This document shows positions 35,457 to 45,400 of a stretch of 64,000 bases of DNA, in pieces. The stretch comes from Shimwellia blattae DSM 4481 = NBRC 105725 (lineage in GTDB: Bacteria; Pseudomonadota; Gammaproteobacteria; Enterobacterales; Enterobacteriaceae), in the NCBI RefSeq assembly GCF_000262305.1, contig NC_017910.1, positions 3,224,001-3,288,000 on the forward strand, read 5' to 3'. Each line of letters begins with the position of its first letter. Positions within the stretch are counted from its first letter, which is position 1. Position numbers and translations under genes: made by a program. Under the pieces are notes generated by a model. That model saw only the letters and a list, made by a program, of their open reading frames with translations. It did not search any database and had not been told where the DNA came from.

Positions 35457-37604
35457 TTACTCAGCGCTGGATTTTTTCAGCACCTTAACAGTGTAGCGAC
35501 CGTCAGTCTGGCGGTATGCACCGTGAATATCTGTTTCGAAGCCCGGGTAGTGTGCACCGATTTCGCACAGCATTTCCAGGAATTCGAGCACCGGACGGCT
35601 CTCTTCGGTGATCATTTCACCAGGCATTACCAGCGGAACTCCAGGAGGGTACGGGAGGATCATGTTGGCGTTAACGCGGCCAACCATCTCATCCATATAC
35701 ACTTCTTCCACTTCACCGTGCAGCTCTTTCTGGAAGGCTTTGTACGGAGTCATCACCATATCCGGCAGCACTTCGAATGCGCGGAACATCAGATCCGGCA
35801 GGTTGTGATGCTGAATCAGTTTGTGGATGTTCGCAGCCAGGTCCTGAATACGCATGTTTTCATAGAATTCAGGCGCTTCGTTGTACAGAGACGGCAGAAT
35901 GTTTTTCACACGCAGGTTGCGGTCAAATGCACGTTTGAAGTCAGTCAGGGCACGCAGCAGGCTCAGAGCCTTGGTGTTGTCGATACCGATGCTGAACAGG
36001 AACAGCAGGTTATACGGGCCAGTTTTCTCAACGATGATACCGTGTTCGTCGAGGTATTTAGCCACGATGCTTGCCGGAATACCGAACTCACCCATAGTAC
36101 CGTCTTTTTCCAGCCCCGGAGTCAGGAGAGTGACTTTGATCGGGTCAAGGTACATGTGGTTGTTGTCGATATCTTTAAAGCCGTGCCATTCGCTGTCAGA
36201 GCTCAGCGGCCAGCATTCTGCTTTCTCGATACCTTCCGGCTGCCATACGTCGAAGAACCAGCTTTCAGACTCACCGCGCAGACGTTTGATCTCTTTACGG
36301 AAGGTGATAGCACGTTTGATGGAGCCTTCGATCAGACGTTTACCGGAGTTACCTTTCATCATCGCCGCAGCGGTTTCAGTGGAAGCCACGATACCGTAAT
36401 GCGGAGAAGTGGTGGTGTGCATCATGTAGGCTTCGTTAAAGGTTTCTTCGTTGACGTCGCCTTTAACGTGGATCATGGATGCCTGAGAGAACGCAGCCAG
36501 CAGTTTGTGAGTAGACTGAGTTTCATAGATAACTTTGCCTTCTACACGGTCACCGCTCATCCCGCACAGACCTTTGTAGATCGGGCTGAAGTTGGTGTAA
36601 GGAACCCATGCAGAGTCAAAGTGGATAGATTTCACATCCAGAGTCTGTTTGATGAAATCAGTGTTGTACAGCAGACCGTCGTAAGTGGAGTTAGTCACTA
36701 CGGCATGAACAGGCCAGGTCGCATTCGGCGTAGATTTCACACGAGCTTCGATAGTTTCGTGTTTGAACTCGCTCTGCGGGATACCACCCAGGATACCGTA
36801 AGCGTTACGGGTCGGGCGGAAGTAGATCGGGGTAACATCGCTCATCATCATCAGGTGAGTCAGAGATTTGTGGCAGTTACGGTCGATCAGGATGGTGCTG
36901 CCTGCCGGTGCAGAATACATACCGATGATTTTGTTAGCGGTAGAAGTACCGTTAGTCACCATGTAGCTGCGTTCAGCGTTAAATACGTTTGCGATGTACT
37001 CTTCAGCTTCTTTATGCGGGCCGCTGTGGTCCAGCAGGGAGCCCAGCTCAGAAACAGAGATAGAGATATCAGATTTCATGGCGTTAGCGCCGAAGAAATC
37101 ATAGAACAGGCTACCTACCGGGCTTTTCTGGAAAGCAGTACCGCCCATGTGACCCGGAGTACAGAAGGTGTATTTACCTTCGCGAACATATTTGAACAGC
37201 GCTTTGGTCAGCGGAGGCAGGATCTCGTCAATATATTCGTCAGTTGTCTGTTTGATTTTTGCTGCGATATCAGCAGAACCGCCCAGTGCATACTCGAAGA
37301 AACGAACATTCAGGCGCAGATCGCTCAGGCTAACGTCCATAGCGGACTGGGTGTTAGCAAACGCGTACAGCGGCAGTTTTTCGTTCAGTTTGCTGATGTC
37401 TTCGCACAGACCCAGGTTGTAGGTATCCCAGTCAAAGACCACGCCAGCCAGCTGGGCGTTGTTTTCGATAACTTTCATTAAGTCGTCGCGGTCAACAGGA
37501 TACACAATGCGGAAGCCTAAACCTTCCAGGGCTTTGTGCAGTTCACGGATGGGCTCTTCTTTGAAGTAGACGCCCAAGTGATTCATGATAGCAATTACGT
37601 TCAT
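35457..37604 (-). CDS. cadA: Inducible lysine decarboxylase CadA
   Basis: CadA decarboxylates lysine to cadaverine and CO2, consuming a proton. The start at 37604 (MNVIAIMNHLG) has GGAG eight bases upstream and gives 715 residues, equal to E. coli; an ATG two codons before is less well spaced. The fold-type I PLP enzyme keeps an N-terminal wing domain, the PLP lysine in TQSTHKLLAAFSQ (position 367) and the HFDSAW motif. A stem (GCCCCTCC / GGAGGGGC, 37628-37663) lies between cadB and cadA. It is CadA-type rather than LdcC judging by its cadB partner. Confidence 0.97.
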   Translation of the reverse strand: MNVIAIMNHLGVYFKEEPIRELHKALEGLGFRIVYPVDRDDLMKVIENNAQLAGVVFDWDTYNLGLCEDISKLNEKLPLYAFANTQSAMDVSLSDLRLNVRFFEYALGGSADIAAKIKQTTDEYIDEILPPLTKALFKYVREGKYTFCTPGHMGGTAFQKSPVGSLFYDFFGANAMKSDISISVSELGSLLDHSGPHKEAEEYIANVFNAERSYMVTNGTSTANKIIGMYSAPAGSTILIDRNCHKSLTHLMMMSDVTPIYFRPTRNAYGILGGIPQSEFKHETIEARVKSTPNATWPVHAVVTNSTYDGLLYNTDFIKQTLDVKSIHFDSAWVPYTNFSPIYKGLCGMSGDRVEGKVIYETQSTHKLLAAFSQASMIHVKGDVNEETFNEAYMMHTTTSPHYGIVASTETAAAMMKGNSGKRLIEGSIKRAITFRKEIKRLRGESESWFFDVWQPEGIEKAECWPLSSDSEWHGFKDIDNNHMYLDPIKVTLLTPGLEKDGTMGEFGIPASIVAKYLDEHGIIVEKTGPYNLLFLFSIGIDNTKALSLLRALTDFKRAFDRNLRVKNILPSLYNEAPEFYENMRIQDLAANIHKLIQHHNLPDLMFRAFEVLPDMVMTPYKAFQKELHGEVEEVYMDEMVGRVNANMILPYPPGVPLVMPGEMITEESRPVLEFLEMLCEIGAHYPGFETDIHGAYRQTDGRYTVKVLKKSSAE

Positions 37605-37692
37605 AATCATAACTCCAGGCAGATCTTGCCCCTCCCGACACTATTGCGGGTGGAAGGAGGGGCGAAAAATTGAGAAATCAGGACAGAGGTGC

Positions 37693-39012
37693 TTACAGCG
37701 CGTCTGCAGTGTTAGACGGCTTTTTGTCGTGCATTTTGCGGGCGTAGAACATCAGGATGATCAGGCTCACAATGAAGGTACCGGACAGTTCGAAAGAACC
37801 CGCACCCATCAGCGCGATGAAGCAGAATGCACAACCCAGAACAGAACATACCAGGCTTGCTGCGTTACGCAGGTTGATCCCTTCGAAACGAATCAGGTCA
37901 ACACAAGAGTAGAAGTAAGGCAGCATGGTCAGCAGAACCGCGATACCGGTCAGCTCACCGAACAGGTCAGAGGCTTTACCACCGCTGGAGTTCATGATGG
38001 TAATCAGCACCATCAGCGCAGTCATTTTGCAGGCTGCCAGCAGCAGGCCTTTTTTAGGCACACCGTTTTTATCCAGTTCACCGTACACTTTCGGGAAGTT
38101 GCCATCTTTGGCGGCGCGAACACCAGCCTGGCCAACCAGCATCATCCAGGAGCCCAGAGAAGTCAGGCAGGCAAATGCGGTGAAGGCAGAAACAACCGGT
38201 GCTGCCCAGTTACCCAGAATGGTGGAAGCACTGATAGCGAACGGCGCACCAGAAGCGGCCATGGTAGAAGCAGGATACATACCGCTGATAACCTGAGTTG
38301 CGGCAACGTATACGATACCCGCCAGTGCAGTACCCATCATGGTAGCCAGCGGAACAGTACGTTTCGGGTTATCAACCATACCGGTACTTACGGCTGCGGA
38401 TTCAACACCCACGAACGCCCACAGGCACAGCAGGATACTGCTGATGATGGCCTGCATGTTCGGTTTTTCAGAGGTGTTCCAGTTTGCCTGATAGGTGGCA
38501 GCATCAAACCAGTGCCAGCCAGCGATAGCGGTCATGATAACCGGGATAAGCACTAATACCAGACCAATAGTGGTCAGACGGCTCACCCAGGCACCACCCA
38601 GCATGTTCACGAAAGTGAAGACCCAGACAATGGCGATACAGGCGATACCGGCAGCGATTGGGCTGTTTAATGCCGGGAAGAATGTAGAAAGATAAGAGAC
38701 AGCAGTAATACCGATTGCGAGGTTACCAATCCAGTTGGCGTGGTAATAAAGAACACCGGTCTGGAAACCAAATGCCGGGGAAATTTCACCAGCGTAGGCG
38801 ATTGGGCCACCTTCCTGCGGGTTCTTGGTTGCCAGCCGGGCATAAACATAAGCCAGAGACATTGCACCAATAATAGAAATTACCCAACCCCAGATGGAAA
38901 TACCACCGATGCTTGCGAGGTTCGCAGGTAATAGTGCAATACCGCTCCCCATCATATTACCGGCAACAACACCGGTACAGGCGAAAAGCCCGATTTTCTT
39001 TGCTGAACTCAT
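37693..39012 (-). CDS. cadB: Lysine:cadaverine antiporter CadB
   Basis: CadB exchanges external lysine for cadaverine, exporting the protons bound by CadA. The 439-residue, 12-helix APC-superfamily protein has the family start GVVAGNMMGSG and NLASIGGISIWGW. E. coli CadB has 444 residues. It forms an operon with cadA (88-nt gap) controlled from the palindrome-rich region upstream. Confidence 0.97.
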   Translation of the reverse strand: MSSAKKIGLFACTGVVAGNMMGSGIALLPANLASIGGISIWGWVISIIGAMSLAYVYARLATKNPQEGGPIAYAGEISPAFGFQTGVLYYHANWIGNLAIGITAVSYLSTFFPALNSPIAAGIACIAIVWVFTFVNMLGGAWVSRLTTIGLVLVLIPVIMTAIAGWHWFDAATYQANWNTSEKPNMQAIISSILLCLWAFVGVESAAVSTGMVDNPKRTVPLATMMGTALAGIVYVAATQVISGMYPASTMAASGAPFAISASTILGNWAAPVVSAFTAFACLTSLGSWMMLVGQAGVRAAKDGNFPKVYGELDKNGVPKKGLLLAACKMTALMVLITIMNSSGGKASDLFGELTGIAVLLTMLPYFYSCVDLIRFEGINLRNAASLVCSVLGCAFCFIALMGAGSFELSGTFIVSLIILMFYARKMHDKKPSNTADAL

Positions 39013-39369
39013 ATATTCGCATTCTCCAGATAATTGTCAGGAGGTACGGATGCAGTGAATGAGTCGCTCACTGCCCCCACCGATGAGATGGAGAATAATC
39101 ACTCATGAAAGTAAAGTCCTAAAGATTAGGTGAAATAAACACAAACATCCTACAAATGACAAGATGAGATTTTTCCCTGAATTATAAACATCAGGAAAAG
39201 ATCTCAGATAAAGATAAACATCGTTATTTTTCAACAAATAACGATGTTATCAGGCGTTATAATTATGCTGCCGTGGCTAATAAAAATGCGTTTAATGCAC
39301 ACTTTTACATCACATTTGCGTAACACAGAAAAATGCCGCCGCGTGATGATAACCAGGCGGCGGCATTAA
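39013..39369 (-). promoter_or_regulatory. cadBA promoter region with two inverted repeats
   Basis: This 357-base AT-rich stretch between cadC and cadB must hold the CadC- and H-NS-controlled cadBA promoter. Two strong inverted repeats are seen: a 13-base perfect one (AACATCGTTATTT 39217-39229 / AAATAACGATGTT 39236-39248) and a 15-base one with two mismatches (39166-39180 / 39191-39205). Their distance from cadB (about 155-235 bases upstream) fits operator positions, but which are CadC sites cannot be told from sequence. Confidence 0.6.
39327..39367 (-). terminator. Terminator after cadC
   Basis: A ten-base stem (AATGCCGCCG / CGGCGGCATT, 39332-39367) followed on the minus strand by TTTTT lies directly after cadC and separates it from cadBA. 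Confidence 0.85.
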
Positions 39370-40917
39370 TTATTCAGATTCGGAGATAAAATTATCGAGC
39401 CAGGGGACCACATTTGCGATGGATGTCTGGAAGAAACTGTTCTTGATCCAGTACAGGGTGTTGTTGCCCGGGCGCAAATTAAACGCGGTAATATACGCAT
39501 CCGCGGCCAGGCGATTCTCACCCTTCATTTCGAAAACCTTACCCAGCAGTACATAATTGAGCCAGGACATTTCCAGCTCAATGGATTTATTAATCGCCGC
39601 GTAGGCATCATCAGTTTTGCCCTGTACGATTAAATCAACCGCGCGGATTTGGTAATAAATAGAGTTATTATCCATGTCCGGAAGGTTGCCGAGCGCATTC
39701 ATTTGCTGGTGTAAATCCGCAAGTGCTGCATCACTTAACGGCTGCTGAGAATGGCGCAGAATATCTACCAGCAACTTCTCTGAATGGGCAAACGTAAAAT
39801 CCGGATAGGTGCGGATAATATCGCTGAACATTTTACTGGCTTTGGTCAGGGAGTCTGCGTCGCCGTCAATCAGCAGCTGGTGCGCTATAAAATAGCTCTG
39901 CAGCGCCTGGCCCTGCTCCGGCACATTCTGGCGCAGACGCTCTTTCATCACGTCCGGCCACGGCTGTTGCAGCACCACAGACAGGTTGTTGAGCAGATCG
40001 TTCTGGATTTCGACCAGGTTATCGCGGGTAATAAAATAGCGCTTATCCAGCATGACGGAGCGGTCCGCGTTATCCACCAGTTTGACGGACATAAAACACT
40101 GCTGGGAGCGATAGTGCCGCTGATTAACAAATTCAATATTCAGCGACTTGCCCGATGTGCTCGGGTTATTGATATTGAAATCGGTCTTATCATGCACCAG
40201 GAACGTCGACCAGGTATTGAGGGAGGAAGAGATAAGCTCACTAATCCCCACCACATACGAACGCTGTGATGACCAGTTACTGCAGGAGTTGCCATTGACC
40301 AGGCGGATATCAATATCTCGCGGGTTAAGCAGCAGCTTGTCGGAGGTTACCGGCGGGCGCAGTGACCAGGTGGCCATGCCAATCAGGATCACGCAGGCGG
40401 CCAGCGCGGCAAAAAACAGGAGCCACACCCAGATGCGCGCCCGGCGCAGTACCCGGGCAGGGATCCCCACAGGCTCCGCTTTCGCGGCCACGGCCGTGGC
40501 CGCAGGAACCTCCCCGCCCGGCAACGCGGCGGCAACCGGTGCCGCACTCCCCTCTTCCGCGCCAGCGCTCTCGCTTACGGTGTCTGGCTGTGCGTCCGGC
40601 CACTCAACAGTGGCAGAGAGTTTATAGCCGCGCTTGGGAACGGTAACGATGTACTCCTGCCCTTCTTCACCGCCGCTTTTGAGTGATTTTCGCAGTTCAG
40701 AGATAGACTGAGTCACCACGTGGCTGGTCACGATATTGCGTTTCCAGACATTATCAATCAGCTCATCACGGCTCAGAACCACATCCGGGTGATGGGCGAA
40801 GAACGTCAGCAAGTCGATAAGACGGGGTTCAAGAGTCTCAGTATGACCGGGCTTGCTTATCTGATTGATCGCTGGCGTAACCAGCCAGGCCCCAACGCGG
40901 AAGACGGGTTGTTGCAT
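39370..40917 (-). CDS. cadC: Membrane-integrated acid and lysine-responsive activator CadC
   Basis: CadC is a ToxR-like one-component regulator that activates cadBA at low pH with lysine. The 515-residue protein has an N-terminal OmpR-type winged helix (about 1-105, ending VPKRGYKL), an Ala/Pro-rich linker (110-155), one transmembrane helix (about 160-184) and a periplasmic sensor. The disulphide cysteines of E. coli CadC are kept as Cys212 and Cys274, and the membrane cysteine as Cys175. The linker is richer in Ala and Glu than I recall for E. coli. Same orientation as cadBA. Confidence 0.96.
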   Translation of the reverse strand: MQQPVFRVGAWLVTPAINQISKPGHTETLEPRLIDLLTFFAHHPDVVLSRDELIDNVWKRNIVTSHVVTQSISELRKSLKSGGEEGQEYIVTVPKRGYKLSATVEWPDAQPDTVSESAGAEEGSAAPVAAALPGGEVPAATAVAAKAEPVGIPARVLRRARIWVWLLFFAALAACVILIGMATWSLRPPVTSDKLLLNPRDIDIRLVNGNSCSNWSSQRSYVVGISELISSSLNTWSTFLVHDKTDFNINNPSTSGKSLNIEFVNQRHYRSQQCFMSVKLVDNADRSVMLDKRYFITRDNLVEIQNDLLNNLSVVLQQPWPDVMKERLRQNVPEQGQALQSYFIAHQLLIDGDADSLTKASKMFSDIIRTYPDFTFAHSEKLLVDILRHSQQPLSDAALADLHQQMNALGNLPDMDNNSIYYQIRAVDLIVQGKTDDAYAAINKSIELEMSWLNYVLLGKVFEMKGENRLAADAYITAFNLRPGNNTLYWIKNSFFQTSIANVVPWLDNFISESE

Positions 40918-41005
40918 ATAAGAAAATACTCAAAGCCATTAAGAGGAAAGTACCAATGATACCATAAGTTATTTTTCCAGCCTGAAAGCAGGTATCCTTC
41001 GCGTG

Positions 41006-41398
41006 CTACTTCTCGTAAAGCTCCAGCGGCAGGCCGTCAGGATCAGTAAAAAAAGTAAAGCGTTTATCTGTACAGGGGTCAGTCCGCACCGGCTCACAGG
41101 CCACGCCATGCGCTTCAAGCCAGGCGATGGAGCTGTCGAGGTTGCTGACGCTAAACGCCAGGTGGCGCAGACCGCAGGCTTCCGGGCGGCTCGGCCTGGC
41201 TGGCGGAAAGGGGAAAGAAAACAGCTCAATGACATACTGACCGTTAAGGGCCAGGTCGCCTTTCCAGGAGTCCCGCTCTTCACGGTACACTTCACTGAGC
41301 AGCGTAAACCCGAGGATATCGCAGTAAAATGCCTTACTGCGCGAGTAGCTGGTGGCGATCACCGCAATATGATGGACATGCTCTAAACCCGCAGACAT
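41006..41398 (-). CDS. yaeR: VOC (glyoxalase/bleomycin-resistance) family protein YaeR
   Basis: A 130-residue metalloenzyme-like protein of the vicinal-oxygen-chelate fold, function unknown. It keeps the metal-ligand positions HHIAVIA, the internal LRHLAFSV and the C-terminal DPDGLPLELYE. Start ATG 41398 has AGGAG six bases upstream; a GTG one codon earlier is less likely. It lies between cadC and accA; in E. coli ldcC lies between accA and yaeR, and here it is missing. Confidence 0.94.
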   Translation of the reverse strand: MSAGLEHVHHIAVIATSYSRSKAFYCDILGFTLLSEVYREERDSWKGDLALNGQYVIELFSFPFPPARPSRPEACGLRHLAFSVSNLDSSIAWLEAHGVACEPVRTDPCTDKRFTFFTDPDGLPLELYEK

Positions 41399-41441
41399 CA
41401 CTCTCTCCTGTTGACAGTGGCGCAGGCTGTTTGCGCCGCAG

Positions 41442-41470
41442 AAAAAAAAGGCCGGTACAACACCGGCCTT
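41442..41470 (-). terminator. Terminator after accA
   Basis: A perfect nine-base stem (AAGGCCGGT / ACCGGCCTT) with loop ACAAC, followed on the minus strand by an eight-T run, lies 17 bases after accA and ends the long dnaE-accA cluster. Confidence 0.93.
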
Positions 41471-41486
41471 TACTGAAGGGCAACGA

Positions 41487-42446
41487 TCACGCGTAACCGT
41501 AGCTCATCAGGCGCTGGTAGCGTCTGTCCAGCAGCTCTTCTTTATTCAGCGTATCCAGGTCCGCCAGATCTTCAAGCAACCGGGCTTTCAGGGACTCGGC
41601 CATGGCTTCCGGGTTGCGGTGCGCCCCGCCCAGTGGCTCCTGAACCACAGAGTCGATAAGTTTCAGCTCTTTCAGACGCGGTGCGGTAATGCCCATCGCC
41701 TCTGCGGCCAGCGGTGCCTTCTCGGCGCTTTTCCACAGAATAGAGGCACAGCCTTCCGGCGAGATAACGGAATAGGTGCTGTACTGCAGCATATTCACTT
41801 TATCGCCCACGCCGATAGCCAGCGCGCCGCCGGAGCCGCCTTCACCAATCACGGTGCAGATAACCGGCACACTCAGGCGCGACATTTCGCGCAGGTTACG
41901 GGCGATAGCCTCAGACTGGCCACGCTCTTCGGCCCCCACACCAGGGTACGCCCCGGGGGTGTCGATAAACGTAATGACAGGCATGTTAAACCGCTCGGCC
42001 ATTTCCATCAGGCGCAGCGCTTTGCGGTAGCCTTCCGGTGCCGGCATCCCGAAGTTGCGGCGAATTTTTTCTTTGGTTTCGCGGCCTTTCTGGTGGCCAA
42101 TCACCATCACAGGGCGGCCAGAAAGGCGGGCAATCCCCCCGACAATGGCTTTATCGTCCGCATAAGCGCGATCACCGGCCAGCTCGTCAAACTCGTCAAA
42201 GATAAGACGCAGGTAATCCAGGGTGTACGGGCGCTGCGGGTGGCGCGCCAGCTGTGCAATCTGCCATGCCCCCAGGTCGGCGAAGATTTTACGGGTCAGC
42301 TCTACGCTTTTTTCACGCAGGCGGTGTACCTCTTCGTCGATATTAATATCGAGTTTTTCATCCTGGCGGCTAACCGCAGTCAGGGAATCGATTTTCGCTT
42401 CCAGCTCTGCAATTGGCTGTTCAAAATCTAGGAAATTCAGACTCAT
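41487..42446 (-). CDS. accA: Acetyl-CoA carboxylase carboxyltransferase alpha subunit
   Basis: AccA with AccD transfers the carboxyl group from biotin to acetyl-CoA, the first committed step of fatty-acid synthesis. The 319-residue length equals E. coli; oxyanion-hole and substrate segments GHQKGRETKEK, DTPGAYPGVGAEERGQ and GEGGSGGALAIG are intact. It follows dnaE by 12 bases. Confidence 0.98.
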   Translation of the reverse strand: MSLNFLDFEQPIAELEAKIDSLTAVSRQDEKLDINIDEEVHRLREKSVELTRKIFADLGAWQIAQLARHPQRPYTLDYLRLIFDEFDELAGDRAYADDKAIVGGIARLSGRPVMVIGHQKGRETKEKIRRNFGMPAPEGYRKALRLMEMAERFNMPVITFIDTPGAYPGVGAEERGQSEAIARNLREMSRLSVPVICTVIGEGGSGGALAIGVGDKVNMLQYSTYSVISPEGCASILWKSAEKAPLAAEAMGITAPRLKELKLIDSVVQEPLGGAHRNPEAMAESLKARLLEDLADLDTLNKEELLDRRYQRLMSYGYA

Positions 42447-42458
42447 AGTATTCCTGTT

Positions 42459-45400
42459 TTAGTCAAACTCCAGTTCCACCTGCTCCGTACCTACCAGGCT
42501 GCGTAAATCATTAAGCAATTTATCGCTCGGAGAGACTCGCCATGTTGCCCCGAATCGCAACCGGGCGCGGGCGTCCTCTCGCTGGTAATAAAGATGTACT
42601 GGAATAGTTCCCGAACGGTGGGGTTCCAGAGACTGGCGGAGACGGTTTAAAAGCTGGTCATCAATTTGCCTGTCCGTCAGCGAGATAGCAAGCCCGCGTG
42701 CATACTTTTCGCGTGCTTCGTCAATGTCCATCACTTCCCGGGCGGTCATTTTAAGACCACCACTGAAGTCATCAAAGCTGACCTGTCCGCTAACGATCAA
42801 AATACGGTCTTTCTCCAGCAAGTGCTGGTACTTCTCCAGGGCGTCGGTAAATAACATCACCTCCAGACGCCCGGAACGGTCATCCAGGGTACAGATACCG
42901 ATCCTGTTACCGCGCTTGGTGACCATAACCCGCGCAGCAAGCACCAGTCCGGCGGCGGTAATCACTTTACCACGTTCGGTCGGGTGCATCTCCTTCAGGC
43001 GCATGCCACCGACATAGCGCTCAATTTCTTTCAGGTACTGGGTAATCGGGTGCCCGGTCAGATACAGCCCCAGGGTCTCCCGCTCTCCGTCCAGCACCAC
43101 CTGTTCCGGCCAGGGGGTGCAGTTGGCGTACGACTGCTCTATCTGCTCTGGCTCTTCGGCCAGCACCCCGAACATATCGGCCTGGCCGATGGCCTCTGCC
43201 TTCGCGTGCTGATCGGCGGCTTTCAGCGCATCGTTAAGCGAATTCATCAGCGCCGCCCGGTGCGGCCCGAGGCGGTCAAAGGCCCCGGACATAATCAGCT
43301 TTTCCAGCACCCGGCGATTTAATTTTTTGGTGTCGGTCCGGGCGCAGAGATCAAACAGCTCCCGGAAGTAACCGCCCTGGTTACGGGCCTCAATAATGGC
43401 CTCTATCGGGCCTTCCCCCACCCCCTTGATAGCCCCGATACCGTAAACAATTTCGCCGTCGTCATTAACGTGGAAATGATACAGCCCCGAGTTAATATCC
43501 GGCGGCAGGATTTTTAACCCCATGCGCCAGCACTCATCCACCAGGCCGACCACCTTCTCGGTGTTGTCCATATCGGCGGTCATCACTGCCGCCATAAACT
43601 CTGCCGGGTAGTGGGCCTTCAGCCACAGGGTCTGGTAAGAGACCAGCGCGTATGCCGCGGAGTGAGATTTGTTAAATCCGTACCCGGCGAATTTCTCCAC
43701 CAGGTCGAAAATTTTCATCGCCAGTTCGCCATCAACGCCGTTTTTCTTCGCCCCTTCTTCGAAGGTGCCGCGCTGTTTGGCCATCTCTTCCGGTTTTTTC
43801 TTACCCATGGCGCGGCGCAGCATATCCGCCCCCCCCAGGGTATAACCGGAGAGCACCTGGGCTATCTGCATCACCTGTTCCTGGTACAGGATAATACCGT
43901 AGGTCGGCTCCAGTACCGGTTTCAGGCTCTCATGCTGCCACTGCACATCCGGGTAGGAGATCTCTTCTCGGCCGTGTTTACGGTCGATAAAGTTATCCAC
44001 CATCCCGGACTGGAGCGGGCCCGGGCGGAACAGGGCCACCAGGGCTATCATATCTTCAAAGCAGTCCGGCTGAAGGCGTTTGATAAGATCCTTCATGCCC
44101 CGGGATTCCAGCTGGAATACCGCAGTGGTTTCCGAGCGCTGGAGCATATCAAAACTTTTCTTGTCGTCCAGCGGAATTGCCGCGATATCGACAGGCTCCA
44201 GCCCCTGCTTCGCCCGGCGGGCGTTAATCATCTCCAGCGCCCAGTTGATAATGGTCAGGGTACGCAGGCCCAGGAAGTCAAACTTCACCAGCCCGGCGTA
44301 TTCTACGTCGCTCTTATCAAACTGGGTGACCGGGTGCTGCCCCTGTTCATCACAATACAGGGGCGCGAAATCTGTAATTTTGGTGGGCGAAATCACCACC
44401 CCACCGGCGTGTTTACCGGCGTTACGGGTGACCCCTTCCAGGCGGCGCGCCATATCAATCAGCGCCCGGACTTCTTCATCCGCCTCGTAGATTTCCGGCA
44501 GCTGCGGCTCTGCCTCAAAGGCTTTTTCCAGGGTCATACCCGGGTCTGGCGGGATCAGTTTGGAGATCCGGTCCACAAACCCGTAAGGGTGGCCCAGCAC
44601 GCGGCCCACATCGCGGATCACCGCTTTGGCCGCCATCGTACCGAAGGTAATAATCTGCGATACCGCATCGCGGCCATACATCTCCGAGACGTGCTCAATC
44701 ACCCGGTCGCGTTTTTCCATACAGAAGTCAACGTCGAAGTCCGGCATCGATACACGTTCCGGGTTCAGGAAGCGTTCGAACAGCAGATCCAGCTCCAGCG
44801 GATCAAGATCGGTAATTTTCAGCGAGTAAGCCACCAGGGAGCCCGCACCGGAGCCACGCCCTGGCCCTACCGGCACGCCGTTATCCTTGGACCACTGGAT
44901 AAACTCCATCACTATCAGGAAGTAGCCCGGGAAGCCCATCTGGTTGATAACTTTAAGCTCGGTTTCCAGACGCTCATCATAAGGGGGGCGCTTCTGTGCA
45001 CGCTCGTCCGGATCCGGGAACAGAAACGCCAGGCGCTCTTCCAGCCCCTCATGGGATTTTTTCACCAGATAATCTTCGGTGGTCATATCCCCGGTGGGGA
45101 ACTGGGGCAGGAAGTAGGTGCCCAGGCGCACCGTCACGTTGCAGCGTTTGGCTATCTCAACCGTGTTCTGTAACGCCTCGGGAATATCGGCAAACAGCTC
45201 GCACATCTCGTCTTCGCTGCGCATATATTGCTGGGCGGAGTAGTTACGGGGGCGTTTAGGATCATCAAGGGTAAAGCCGTCATGGATAGCCACGCGGATT
45301 TCGTGCGCTTCGAACTCGTCCTGCTCGCGAAAGCGGACGTCATTCGTCGCGACCACCGGAGTGCCGGTCTCTTCCGCCAGGGCAACCGCCGCATGGAGGT

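Noticed and set aside
35379..37481. A 700-codon open frame antisense to cadA
   Set aside because: It is the exact antisense of a highly conserved, highly codon-biased gene; such genes often leave an open opposite frame. It resembles no known protein and has no ribosome site of its own.
43611..45173. A 520-codon open frame antisense to dnaE
   Set aside because: Shadow of dnaE on the opposite strand; no recognisable protein features.
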